Shown piece after piece: positions 34,941 through 43,397 of a stretch of 64,000 nt of DNA; the stretch's first letter is position 1; every line of letters starts with the position of its first letter. The DNA is from Lactiplantibacillus plantarum. GTDB taxonomy: Bacteria > Bacillota > Bacilli > Lactobacillales > Lactobacillaceae. A model generated the notes under the pieces. It had not been told where the DNA came from. It worked only from the letters and a program-made list of their open reading frames with translations, and made no database searches. Both the position numbers and the translations under genes were made by a program. The stretch is taken from contig NZ_CP039121.1 of NCBI RefSeq assembly GCF_014131735.1, forward strand, positions 1 through 64,000. Direction: 5' to 3'.

Positions 34941-35960
34941 ATGGCAAAGGAATATCATAGTATCAAAGTTGTTAAAGGCTCTGGTGGCTGGGGCGGCCCG
35001 CTAATTATTACACCAACTATCACGAAGCATAAATTTGTTTATGTCACTGGAGGTAATAAACCAGCAATTGTTGATAAGATTGCTAAGTTGACAGGAATGG
35101 AAGCTGTTGATGGCTTTAAGACGTCAATTCCTGATGAAGAAACAGCATTAGCGGTTGTAGACTGTGGTGGGACATTAAGGTGTGGAATTTATCCCAAGAA
35201 GGGTATCAAAACAATTAACGTATTACCGACTGGTAAGAGCGGTCCCTTAGCGCAATTTATGAATGAAGCTAATTATGTTTCCAATGTAGATGTTGATCAG
35301 ATTATGTTGGTAACATCTGAGGAGGAGCAATTTTCTGACAGTCAAAATGAAAGCGCTAACCAATTTGAGAATGTAGATGACGATACGAAATTCGATAATA
35401 CAAAGACACTAACAGCACAAACAAAAAATCCTGGGATCTTAACTAAGATTGGGATTGGTGCTGGGCGAGTCGTTTCGACGTTTAATCAGGCCGCAAAAGA
35501 TGCTGTTCAAACAGTTATTAATACTATTATTCCATTTATGGCATTTGTGGCATTAATTATTGGGATTATTAATGGCTCTGGAATTGGTAAGGTTTTTGCC
35601 AGTATCATGGAGCCGTTAGCAGGCAATGTCTGGGGCTTGATGGTTTTAGGATTTATTTGCTCATTACCATTCTTATCTCCATTGCTTGGGCCAGGCGCAG
35701 TTATCGGTCAAGTTATCGGGACCTTGATTGGCGTTGAAATCGGGAAAGGTAATATTCCACCACAGTATGCATTACCAGCATTATTCGCGATTAACACGCA
35801 AAATGGTTGTGACTTTATTCCAGTTGGCTTAGGACTAGCTGAGGCTGATTCTAAGACGGTTGAAGTTGGGGTGCCATCAGTGTTATATAGTCGGTTTATC
35901 AACGGCGTTCCGCGGGTCTTTATTGCTTGGATTGCAAGTTTTGGATTATATTCAAAATAA
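34941..35960 (+). CDS. srlE: PTS sorbitol transporter subunit EIIBC
   Basis: A 339-residue protein with an N-terminal EIIB domain ([17 protein letters not shown]; phosphorylated Cys in [14 protein letters not shown]) and a C-terminal EIIC domain ([40 protein letters not shown]). A charged linker with Asp/Glu/Asn joins them (about residues 125-165). The chosen ATG 34941 is ten bases after a GAGTGAGG ribosome binding site. Confidence 0.93.
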   Translation: MAKEYHSIKVVKGSGGWGGPLIITPTITKHKFVYVTGGNKPAIVDKIAKLTGMEAVDGFKTSIPDEETALAVVDCGGTLRCGIYPKKGIKTINVLPTGKSGPLAQFMNEANYVSNVDVDQIMLVTSEEEQFSDSQNESANQFENVDDDTKFDNTKTLTAQTKNPGILTKIGIGAGRVVSTFNQAAKDAVQTVINTIIPFMAFVALIIGIINGSGIGKVFASIMEPLAGNVWGLMVLGFICSLPFLSPLLGPGAVIGQVIGTLIGVEIGKGNIPPQYALPALFAINTQNGCDFIPVGLGLAEADSKTVEVGVPSVLYSRFINGVPRVFIAWIASFGLYSK

Positions 35961-35987
35961 ATTTTTAGAAGGTTTGAGGTGTATTGT

Positions 35988-36365
35988 ATGATGACAAAAG
36001 AGAGAATTATCTTTTCAACAAAGGTCTTAGAAATAGGTGCGGAATCTGCTGATTTTAAATCGATTGGCATGGCAGTATTATTTGGTGATGAAGCTCCAGA
36101 CGCATTACGGCCTTCTTGCTTTATTATCGAAGTTGTCCCAATAAGTGAGCAAATCACAGCAGGAATGAAACTTGAAGTCGACAATCAAGTCTATCAAATT
36201 ACAGCAGTTGGTGGCGAAGTCCAGACTAACCTTGGAAGATTAGGCCATACGGCTATTAGTTTTACGGGTGCAAAGGAGGCTAAATTGCCTGGGACGTTAT
36301 ATGTTGAGCAGGGCGATTATCCTGATTTTAAAGTCGGTAGCGTGGTACGGATTATAGCTGAATAA
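35988..36365 (+). CDS. srlB: PTS sorbitol transporter subunit EIIA
   Basis: A 125-residue glucitol-specific EIIA. Family motifs: MAVLFGDEAPDALRPSCFIIE and LGRLGHTAISFTGA, where the His is the probable phosphorylation site. ATG at 35988 (or 35991) follows GAGGTG. Last gene of the srl operon. Confidence 0.92.
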   Translation: MMTKERIIFSTKVLEIGAESADFKSIGMAVLFGDEAPDALRPSCFIIEVVPISEQITAGMKLEVDNQVYQITAVGGEVQTNLGRLGHTAISFTGAKEAKLPGTLYVEQGDYPDFKVGSVVRIIAE

Positions 36366-36552
36366 AGTTCTGATCTTAAAATACTATGTTCTTTGTGAAA
36401 GAGAAATATGAAAGCCTTAACCTAGCTATGCTAGTCCAAGATTACATAAAGTACGCTATGTTATTGTACTTTTATACTGATAAGGTGTTCACTAATATTA
36501 TTTAATGTCGTATTTTTAATCGAATCATATGGGCTAATGGCAGCTACTCTAT
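36366..36552. terminator. Weak hairpin at the end of the srl operon
   Basis: AAAGTAC (36448-36454) pairs with GTACTTT (36466-36472), then TATAC. It is the only terminator-like structure in this convergent gap between srlB and the CdaR-like gene, and it is weak. Confidence 0.35.
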
Positions 36553-37419
36553 TCATTTCTCCACTTGATTAATAACTTGCCCCAATGTCAGCAAATAGCA
36601 ATACACAAGATCATCCATATTCTTAAGATTTAAACCGTTACAACGTTCAAACTTCTCGATTCGATAGAGTAGAGTATTACGATGTAGGAATAACTTGCTA
36701 GCTGCTTGGCGGACGTTGCCCTGGGTATGATAAAGCGCGCGGATTAGCTGCTTATTGTCGGAATCCAGGGAGAGACTATTGCGCAAGGCTTGCAGTTCAG
36801 GTTGGTGCTGATTGACTAAAAAGGGTAAAAGACTGCTACTAAGGGTGACAATCGTGTCTTGCTGATTCTGTGAGAATAATTGTTGTTCTAAAGCGAAGGT
36901 GGTTGGTAGGTCTTGGCTCGACCTATGTGTGCTACCAATGAATAAATGGGTATTAGTATAAAAATCATTGTCAATAAGGGCTAAAAGACTGGCTAAGTCA
37001 GCACTGGTATCGGTTAATGACTCTGTTAGCAAAAGATATCCAGAGTCAGCGGTGATAAAAGCGCGGTGTAAGACGTGTTCGAAGGTGTCAGCGATAGCGC
37101 TCAACCATTGCGAACGGTCGGCATGTCGTTCGGTGAAGCGTACTCTAAATTGTAGTAGTTGTAACTTTTTTGCGGTCGTCTGCGGGGCGGTCGTGTGGCG
37201 GCCTGTCAAAAATTCTGACCATGCATCGCCAGTTGTCGCGTTTGATTTAGTATGGGTTAATAATTCTAGTAGTGACAACTCGCGATTACTCAGGTTTGTA
37301 GTATCAATACAAATGTATTTGCCGGCATCAATAGCCACACAGACCATATTTTTAGCCACAGAGGGTCGAGGAGAAATCGTGGCTTGCGGATAAATTGATA
37401 ATAGTTGTTGCGTTTCCAT
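36553..37419 (-). CDS. CdaR/PucR-type transcriptional regulator
   Basis: A 288-residue regulator whose C-terminus has the PucR-type helix-turn-helix (VRQAASKLFLHRNTLLYRIEKFE). The central part (ITADSGYLLLTESL onward) resembles the diverged GGDEF-like domain of this family; the N-terminus has no recognisable sugar-diacid domain. ATG 37419 is eight bases after GGAGG. It is isolated, so its target is unknown; the sorbitol operon or the following locus are the neighbours. Confidence 0.75.
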   Translation of the reverse strand: METQQLLSIYPQATISPRPSVAKNMVCVAIDAGKYICIDTTNLSNRELSLLELLTHTKSNATTGDAWSEFLTGRHTTAPQTTAKKLQLLQFRVRFTERHADRSQWLSAIADTFEHVLHRAFITADSGYLLLTESLTDTSADLASLLALIDNDFYTNTHLFIGSTHRSSQDLPTTFALEQQLFSQNQQDTIVTLSSSLLPFLVNQHQPELQALRNSLSLDSDNKQLIRALYHTQGNVRQAASKLFLHRNTLLYRIEKFERCNGLNLKNMDDLVYCYLLTLGQVINQVEK

Positions 37420-37450
37420 CAACATGACCTCCCTAGAAAAATAAATATGA

Positions 37451-38500
37451 CTAATATTGATTAGTGGATGACCGGACCATCAGCTTGACGCCAACAACGA
37501 TTTGATCATCAAAAAGATGTTCAGGATTATTAATTTGATCGAGTAGTGCTTCGACGGCTTTAGCGCCAATTGCAGCAAAGTCTTGGACAACCGTAGTTAG
37601 TGCGGGATTATTTCGGGCAGCTGCGGGTAAATTGTCGAATCCAACCAGTGCAATTGAGGTATCGCTATTGGAAGTAAGTTCTTGAAGTCGCTGTAACGCG
37701 CGTAGGGCCACAACATCGTTTTCTGCAATAATTGCGGTGATTCTCTGTGCTTGGATATAGGCTTTTAATTGAACAGCCGTCGTACAAGCCTGCAAGGCTT
37801 GCGCCCAACGTAAAGGCAATGCGGCATCGCTAGTAGCTAGCTTTAGATGGTTGAAGTAGCCTAAAAAACGATCACTGACAGTACCAGTAAATGTTTGCCA
37901 AAATGGCGTCTCTGGTAAGAAGGCAATTCGGTGGTGGCCACGACTTTGTAAGTGTTCGCAGGCAATTTTACCGCCAGCGACGTTATCACTTGTAACGCTG
38001 GGAACGGCAAGTGCAGCCGGTTGTTTATCAAGGACGACTAGTGGCATTTTTTGCGCGTATAGCCGCATTAAGATTGGCAGCTCGGTAGCTAAGTTTTGTG
38101 GATAATAGATAATACCTGCGTATTGAGAAGCTAGTTCGTCTAAGTTAAGCTGGATAAAACGCTCGTTAGCCATCAATTTTAACTGCCAAGTCGTACCGGC
38201 TAGCGTCCCTTGAATGCCACTTGGATAGTCCCCAAAGGACGTTGTTTCTGGGAATGGCAGTACCAGTAAGATTTGCCGTTGAGTAGTACTCTTGTGAGGC
38301 TTAACAAAGGTTCCCCCACCACGAACGCGATAAACGAGGTCGGCAGCGGCCAATTCGTTCAATGCCCGCTTAGACGTGATACGACTAACACCATGCTTGA
38401 TGGCAATTGCATTTTCGCTTGGTAATCGATCGTTAGGCGCATACTCGCCACGTAAGATTGCTAGTCGCAATTGTTTAAATAAGATCTCGTATTTAGCCAT
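37451..38500 (-). CDS. GntR-LacI hybrid regulator (AraR-like), paralog 1
   Basis: A 349-residue regulator with an N-terminal GntR winged helix (LPSENAIAIKHGVSRITSKRAL) and a LacI-type effector domain (QILLVLPFPETTSFGDYPSG; VVLDKQPAALAVPSVTSDN; ALVGFDNLPAA). The arrangement is that of AraR. It is clearly paralogous to the regulator at 59364-60428. ATG 38500 follows GGAGGTGG. Its upstream region holds three AAACTATA-type half-sites and a cre. Confidence 0.88.
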   Translation of the reverse strand: MAKYEILFKQLRLAILRGEYAPNDRLPSENAIAIKHGVSRITSKRALNELAAADLVYRVRGGGTFVKPHKSTTQRQILLVLPFPETTSFGDYPSGIQGTLAGTTWQLKLMANERFIQLNLDELASQYAGIIYYPQNLATELPILMRLYAQKMPLVVLDKQPAALAVPSVTSDNVAGGKIACEHLQSRGHHRIAFLPETPFWQTFTGTVSDRFLGYFNHLKLATSDAALPLRWAQALQACTTAVQLKAYIQAQRITAIIAENDVVALRALQRLQELTSNSDTSIALVGFDNLPAAARNNPALTTVVQDFAAIGAKAVEALLDQINNPEHLFDDQIVVGVKLMVRSSTNQY

Positions 38501-38557
38501 CTGCCCACCTCCACTTGGTATAGTCAAACCGACCATTTTTGTGGCTAATTACTTCAT

Positions 38558-38629
38558 GATAGTTTGATTTTAACCGCTTACATGGTCTATTCCTAGGGAG
38601 AAACTATATCAAGATGTGCACAAACTATA
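38558..38629. promoter_or_regulatory. AAACTATA half-sites before GntR-LacI regulator 1
   Basis: AAACTATA occurs at 38601-38608 and 38622-38629 (21 bp apart, two helical turns), with an inverted near-copy GATAGTTTG at 38558-38566. The sites flank the cre. They are probable operators for autoregulation or for an adjacent promoter. Confidence 0.5.
38569..38582 (-). promoter_or_regulatory. Candidate cre before GntR-LacI regulator 1
   Basis: The minus strand reads TGTAAGCGGTTAAA, matching 13 of 14 cre positions, the best match in the window. Confidence 0.65.
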
Positions 38630-38683
38630 CTTTTTTACAGAAAGTGACCGAATGGTAACTGGGCAAGGATAATGGGTTACCAC

Positions 38684-38717
38684 GTAAAAAAGGACTGCTA
38701 GTAAAACAGTCCTTAAA
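38684..38717 (-). terminator. Terminator of the ABC exporter operon
   Basis: AAGGACTG (38690-38697) pairs with CAGTCCTT (38706-38713); read on the minus strand it is followed by six T. Confidence 0.85.
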
Positions 38718-38729
38718 TTACACTCATTG

Positions 38730-40520
38730 TCAATTTTGATCTTGGAGCATTTGGTACTGAGAGTCATAGAGACGATAGTATTCGCCGTGCATTGCCATTA
38801 GTTGATCATGACGACCGGCCTCGACGATGCGGCCATGATTGATCACAAGTATCTGATCCGCTCGTTGGATGGTGGATAAGCGGTGTGCGACGATAAAACT
38901 AGTTCGTCCTTTTAATAATTCATTAAGTCCTTCTTGTAACAAGGTTTCAGTTTTTGTGTCAATTGCGGCAGTGGCTTCATCTAAAATAAGAATTCGCGGA
39001 TCGGCTAGCAAAACCCGGGCAAAGGCGAGTAATTGTCGTTGCCCCGCTGATAAGCTGCTACCATGCTCCTGAACCGTTGTATTATAGCCAGCGGGCAATG
39101 TTTGAATGAAAGCATCTGCGCGAGCAATTTTGGCGGCCGAACGAACTTCGTCATCCGTTGCGTCAAGTCGACCGTAACGAATATTATCCATTATGGTGCC
39201 CGAAAAGATGAATGTTTCTTGTTGCATGACACCCATCTGTTGCCGCAGTGAATCGAGTGTAACTTGCTGCAAATTGATATTATCGATGGTAATATTGCCA
39301 GTTGTGACGTTGTAAAAGCGCGACAATAGATTAATTATCGTCGTTTTGCCAGCGCCGGTTGGTCCAACTAAAGCGATTGTTTGTCCGGCTTGGGCGTGAA
39401 ACGAGATGTCGTGTAATGTCAACGGGCCGGCTTCTTCATAGCGAAATGAGACATTGTTGAAGCGGACGTCTCCCTTAATGGGCGGCAAGTTAAAGACGTC
39501 TGGGGTATCGAGAATCTGTGGTTTTTCATCCATAGTTTCGAAGATACGTTCCAAGTATGCGGTGGCAGTAATTAAGGAATTATAGAAGTTACCGATGTTA
39601 ATCACTGGGTTCCAAAAATTATTGATGTACCCTAAAAAGGCAATTAGCGTCCCAGTACTGACAACGACCCCCAGTTGCTGAATACCGATAAAGTAAATTA
39701 GTGCAGTTGTAATTGTTGAGATGTTTTGCACCCCTGGACCGAGCGCGTATTGAATTTTGACAGCTTGCATATAGGCACGCCGATTGTCATCAGCAACCGC
39801 ATCAAAGGTCTGGATCGCGTTGGCCTCCTGGGCGAAACCTTGCGTCACTTTGATTCCAGCAATGCTTTCATGGATATAAGCATTGAGATTGGACTGTTTA
39901 TCGCTTAGTTTGCGAAAGGCTTGACGCTGCTTTTTTTGAATCAGGTAAGCCCATAAAACTAGTACTGGAATCAATGCGAGACTATCAAGGGTCAATTGCC
40001 AGTTAATTGCAAACATGAATATTAACGTGACGAGGACTGAGATAATATCAGATATGAGGTTAACTAAGCCATTTGCCAGTAGATCACTTAGTGTATTGAT
40101 ATAGTTAACCACCCGGATCAGAATCTTACCATGCGGTCGAGAATCAAAATAAGCAAATGGTAACTCTTGTAAATGGGTGAATAGATCAGTCCGCATATCA
40201 ATTAGTAAACTTTGACCAATCTCGGTGATTGCCCAGATACGATATCGAAAACACAGGAATGCGATGACTAAGCTGATTAGAAATGTGCCACTTAATGCCC
40301 AGATCAATGGAAGATTACGGTTAGGAATCGCAGTGTCGATCGCGATTTTCATCAAATAGGGACCCAAGATGATGGCGATGTTGCCAATTAAAATAGTGAT
40401 TAACACAAAGCACAATCGCCACGAGTAAGGTCGTAGATAGTGGCCAAGTCGTGCGTAGTCGTGCCAATTAAAGCGGCTGGTAAGTTCTTCGTCTTCGTTG
40501 TAGGTGTTTCGCTTGGTCAC
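38730..40520 (-). CDS. ABC exporter half-transporter, catalytic-glutamate subunit
   Basis: A 596-residue ABC half-transporter: six membrane helices (residues ~30-310), then an ATPase domain with Walker A GPTGAGKTT, a degenerate signature LSAGQRQ, Walker B plus catalytic Glu (ILILDEATAAID) and the switch His in VAHRLS. Paired with the next-listed subunit, it forms a heterodimeric exporter of the multidrug/peptide class. The GTG at 40520 stands about 7 bases after AGGAG and just behind the partner's stop; ATG at 40541 or 40529 is possible. Confidence 0.9.
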   Translation of the reverse strand: MTKRNTYNEDEELTSRFNWHDYARLGHYLRPYSWRLCFVLITILIGNIAIILGPYLMKIAIDTAIPNRNLPLIWALSGTFLISLVIAFLCFRYRIWAITEIGQSLLIDMRTDLFTHLQELPFAYFDSRPHGKILIRVVNYINTLSDLLANGLVNLISDIISVLVTLIFMFAINWQLTLDSLALIPVLVLWAYLIQKKQRQAFRKLSDKQSNLNAYIHESIAGIKVTQGFAQEANAIQTFDAVADDNRRAYMQAVKIQYALGPGVQNISTITTALIYFIGIQQLGVVVSTGTLIAFLGYINNFWNPVINIGNFYNSLITATAYLERIFETMDEKPQILDTPDVFNLPPIKGDVRFNNVSFRYEEAGPLTLHDISFHAQAGQTIALVGPTGAGKTTIINLLSRFYNVTTGNITIDNINLQQVTLDSLRQQMGVMQQETFIFSGTIMDNIRYGRLDATDDEVRSAAKIARADAFIQTLPAGYNTTVQEHGSSLSAGQRQLLAFARVLLADPRILILDEATAAIDTKTETLLQEGLNELLKGRTSFIVAHRLSTIQRADQILVINHGRIVEAGRHDQLMAMHGEYYRLYDSQYQMLQDQN

Positions 40521-40521
40521 A

Positions 40522-42270
40522 CTACTCATCTCCTTTCGCATCTTTAATTAGTCCGAGTTGCCGACGATAAGTCTCTGCATAGTAGCCGTTCTGAGCAAGT
40601 AAAGATTCATGATTGCCTTGTTCGATAATCTCACCATGACGTAGAACAATGATGTGATCAGCATGGCGGAGTGAGGAAATCCGAGAGGCAATGATGAAGA
40701 CTGTCTTATTTTTTGTAATCGCTTTCAATCGTTGTTGAATGGTTGCTTCAGTCTCCATATCGAGAGCGCTAGTCGTATCATCTAGAATCAAAATACGAGG
40801 ATCTTTAACAAGTGCTCGGGTTAGAGAGATCCGTTGTTTTTGACCACCTGAGAGACCAACGCCTCGTTCACCGACAACGGTATCATAACCGTCAGGCATC
40901 TGATCGATGAAGTTATTGGCATCAGCGATAGCCGCCATCTCGCGGATAAATGGTATTGACGCATCGTGATTGCCGTAATTAATATTGTCGGTAATGGTGT
41001 CCGAGAACAAGAAAAGATCTTGCGTTACAATCGTAATTTGGTTTCGTAAGTCTTGGGCCGACCACTGCTGAATATCGCGTCCGTCAATTAAGATACGGCC
41101 GTTCGTGGGATCATAAAAACGAGCAATGAGATTCATTAACGTTGTTTTTCCAGAGCCAGTTTCACCAAGGATTCCGAGCGTTTGTCCTGGTTCGACAGTA
41201 AAATTAATATCCAAAAGTGCGTTGACTTGAGGTGTATCTGGGAAAGCAAAGTCGACGTGCTGAAACTGGACAGCGCCTCGAATAGGAACCACTTGTTGTG
41301 ATTTAGTGGTTATGATTGTTGGTTGCGTGTTCAGCATTGAACGGATTTTAATAGTTGCGGCTGAAAAGCGCTGAATATCGTTAATTAACCAGCCACTCAT
41401 ACGCATCGGTTGGTTGAGCATCCATAAAAAGCCGTTAAACGAAACCAGTTGTCCTAGGCTCATCTGGTGATTAATCACGAGAATACTTCCGAGCAGTAAA
41501 ACAATGACTGATAACAAGGATGCAAGAAAATCTAAAGTCGGTAGGTACCGCCTAGAAACGGCAGCGGAGGCCATGTTCTTTTCCTTGTAATCATGATTGA
41601 GTTGCTGGAACTTCTCGATTTCATAATCTTCACGGGCAAAGGCCCGCACGATCCGATTACCTGAAATGTTTTCTTCAACCATGGCATTCAAGTGGGCGAA
41701 GCTCTGACGGATGTCAAAGAAGACAGTGTGTGCTTCGGTACTCATGCGTGTCGTTAACCAGGCGATAATGGGTGTTAGGATAATTAGTGCGAGCATTAAT
41801 TGCCAGTTGAGCCAACCCATGACAATCACGGCAGTTAAGAACCATAGGACACATTCGGCGGTGTTATAGGTAACCCAGCATAGAAAGTGTCGGATTGCAT
41901 CAGTATCACCAGTTAACCGAGCCATAATATCGCCGTTAGTGACAGAGTTGAAGAAGGGGTAATCTAAGGATTGCAATTTCGTGAATAAATCATGGCGAAT
42001 GTCATACAATGAATTTTGACCGACGCGTTCCCAGAGGATAATGTAGCAGTAACGCATCACGGTTCGAATTAACGTGATACCGACCATCCCTGCTAATAAA
42101 GGCAGAAGCAAGTTGAGATGTCGTTGATTGATGACCACGTCAACAATGATGCCACCCAATAATGGTACTGCTACTACACCAAGTGCATTGACGGTAATTA
42201 AGAGACTAGCTAGTATGATTTGCCAGCGGCTGTGCCGGGCGTATTGCCAGACCCACTGATAAGGATTCAT
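40522..42270 (-). CDS. ABC exporter half-transporter, degenerate-site subunit
   Basis: A 582-residue partner half-transporter with six membrane helices and an ATPase domain: Walker A GETGSGKTT, canonical LSGGQKQ, but Walker B is followed by Asp (ILILDDTTSALD) and the switch His is replaced by Ser (IIASRISS). So only one of the two ATP sites is canonical, the pattern of heterodimeric exporters such as BmrCD or LmrCD. Its stop is nearly adjacent to the second gene's start, implying coupled expression. Substrate unknown. Confidence 0.9.
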   Translation of the reverse strand: MNPYQWVWQYARHSRWQIILASLLITVNALGVVAVPLLGGIIVDVVINQRHLNLLLPLLAGMVGITLIRTVMRYCYIILWERVGQNSLYDIRHDLFTKLQSLDYPFFNSVTNGDIMARLTGDTDAIRHFLCWVTYNTAECVLWFLTAVIVMGWLNWQLMLALIILTPIIAWLTTRMSTEAHTVFFDIRQSFAHLNAMVEENISGNRIVRAFAREDYEIEKFQQLNHDYKEKNMASAAVSRRYLPTLDFLASLLSVIVLLLGSILVINHQMSLGQLVSFNGFLWMLNQPMRMSGWLINDIQRFSAATIKIRSMLNTQPTIITTKSQQVVPIRGAVQFQHVDFAFPDTPQVNALLDINFTVEPGQTLGILGETGSGKTTLMNLIARFYDPTNGRILIDGRDIQQWSAQDLRNQITIVTQDLFLFSDTITDNINYGNHDASIPFIREMAAIADANNFIDQMPDGYDTVVGERGVGLSGGQKQRISLTRALVKDPRILILDDTTSALDMETEATIQQRLKAITKNKTVFIIASRISSLRHADHIIVLRHGEIIEQGNHESLLAQNGYYAETYRRQLGLIKDAKGDE

Positions 42271-42398
42271 GATTAACCTCCCGTAGTAACCAGCTAAAGC
42301 TGGCTAACTTGACAAGGCTAAGTATGATGATATTGGAGGGATCATTGAATAGATTATTTTGACTAGTTTAATGTCTTTTTTTGTAAGGAGGGATCACA

Positions 42399-43226
42399 AT
42401 GTTGCAATTAAGTGAATTTGAACCGGAAGTCCTTTACGCCTTTCCGTTTCGAAATGAACATCCAGGAACCTACGTCTATCATCAACATGATTTTCTAGAG
42501 CTCTCAATAATGTTGGAAGGGTATTCAGACTACAATGTGGAAGGACAATGGCGTCGAGTTGTTGCCGGTCAGGCACTACTGTTTAACCCTGGCATTCATC
42601 ATCAGGAGACTCAGCCCCCGCATACCCAAAGCCTTCAACTGCACATAGGCTTTCGGCATATCGCGCTACCTGGTCAGGTGCCTAACCACTTGCCCTTTAA
42701 AGATGCGTTAATTAGTCTTGATGATTATCGGGCAGAATTCATGGCAAATGCCCAACGAATTGTAGCGGAAAGTCAGCGCCCCACCGTATTTGGGCACGCC
42801 TTGTTAATTCAAGCGATGGTGATTGAACAGCTTTGCTGGTTATTGCGATCCTTACCAGAGAATAGTGTTAGTAACGATTATACCGAACTGCATCAAGGTA
42901 ATGTTAGTCGAGATCAGCAGGCGTTGGTCAATGCTGCCACGTATTACTTGGATGTGCATTACAATGAAGATCTGACATTAGGAACGGTGGCTGCCTCCCT
43001 TCATGTTAGTGCGGCGTACTTGTCACGAACGTTTAAGGCAATTCAAGGCGAAACGCCGATTAGTTATTTGACAAGGCTAAGAATGCAACGTGCTAAGCAA
43101 CTGCTCATGCAAGAAGCAATCACAGTACGCCAAGTTGCTCATGCGGTCGGTTATCAAGATCCGTATTATTTTAGCAAGGTATTCAAGCGGTACTTTGGCG
43201 CTGCCCCAACGTTAATCGAGAGATAA
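42399..43226 (+). CDS. AraC-family transcriptional regulator
   Basis: A 275-residue regulator with an N-terminal cupin-like sensing domain (YVYHQHDFLELSIMLEGYS; AGQALLFNPGIHHQE) and a C-terminal AraC double HTH (TLGTVAASLHVSAAYLSRTF; VAHAVGYQDPYYFSKVFKR). It is divergent from the ABC exporter (128-bp gap) and upstream of the GH20 gene, so it could regulate either. RBS AAGGAGGG. Confidence 0.88.
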   Translation: MLQLSEFEPEVLYAFPFRNEHPGTYVYHQHDFLELSIMLEGYSDYNVEGQWRRVVAGQALLFNPGIHHQETQPPHTQSLQLHIGFRHIALPGQVPNHLPFKDALISLDDYRAEFMANAQRIVAESQRPTVFGHALLIQAMVIEQLCWLLRSLPENSVSNDYTELHQGNVSRDQQALVNAATYYLDVHYNEDLTLGTVAASLHVSAAYLSRTFKAIQGETPISYLTRLRMQRAKQLLMQEAITVRQVAHAVGYQDPYYFSKVFKRYFGAAPTLIER

Positions 43227-43289
43227 AGGTGATCAAATACCAATAATACGGGAAGTTGGTATAGTTAGCGGAACAACTTTATTCAAAAA

Positions 43290-43303
43290 TGTAAGCGCTG
43301 CCC
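43290..43303 (+). promoter_or_regulatory. Candidate cre before the GH20 gene
   Basis: TGTAAGCGCTGCCC matches 12 of 14 cre positions, including the TGTAAGCGCT core. It lies about 95 bp before the GH20 start. Confidence 0.55.
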
Positions 43304-43397
43304 TGTTTACTGTACTCCCATTATGGTATATTTCAGTCGCAAAAATAGATCTTGTCAGACCCCAAAAAATAATGAACTTGTAGGAGGAATTTTCTAA

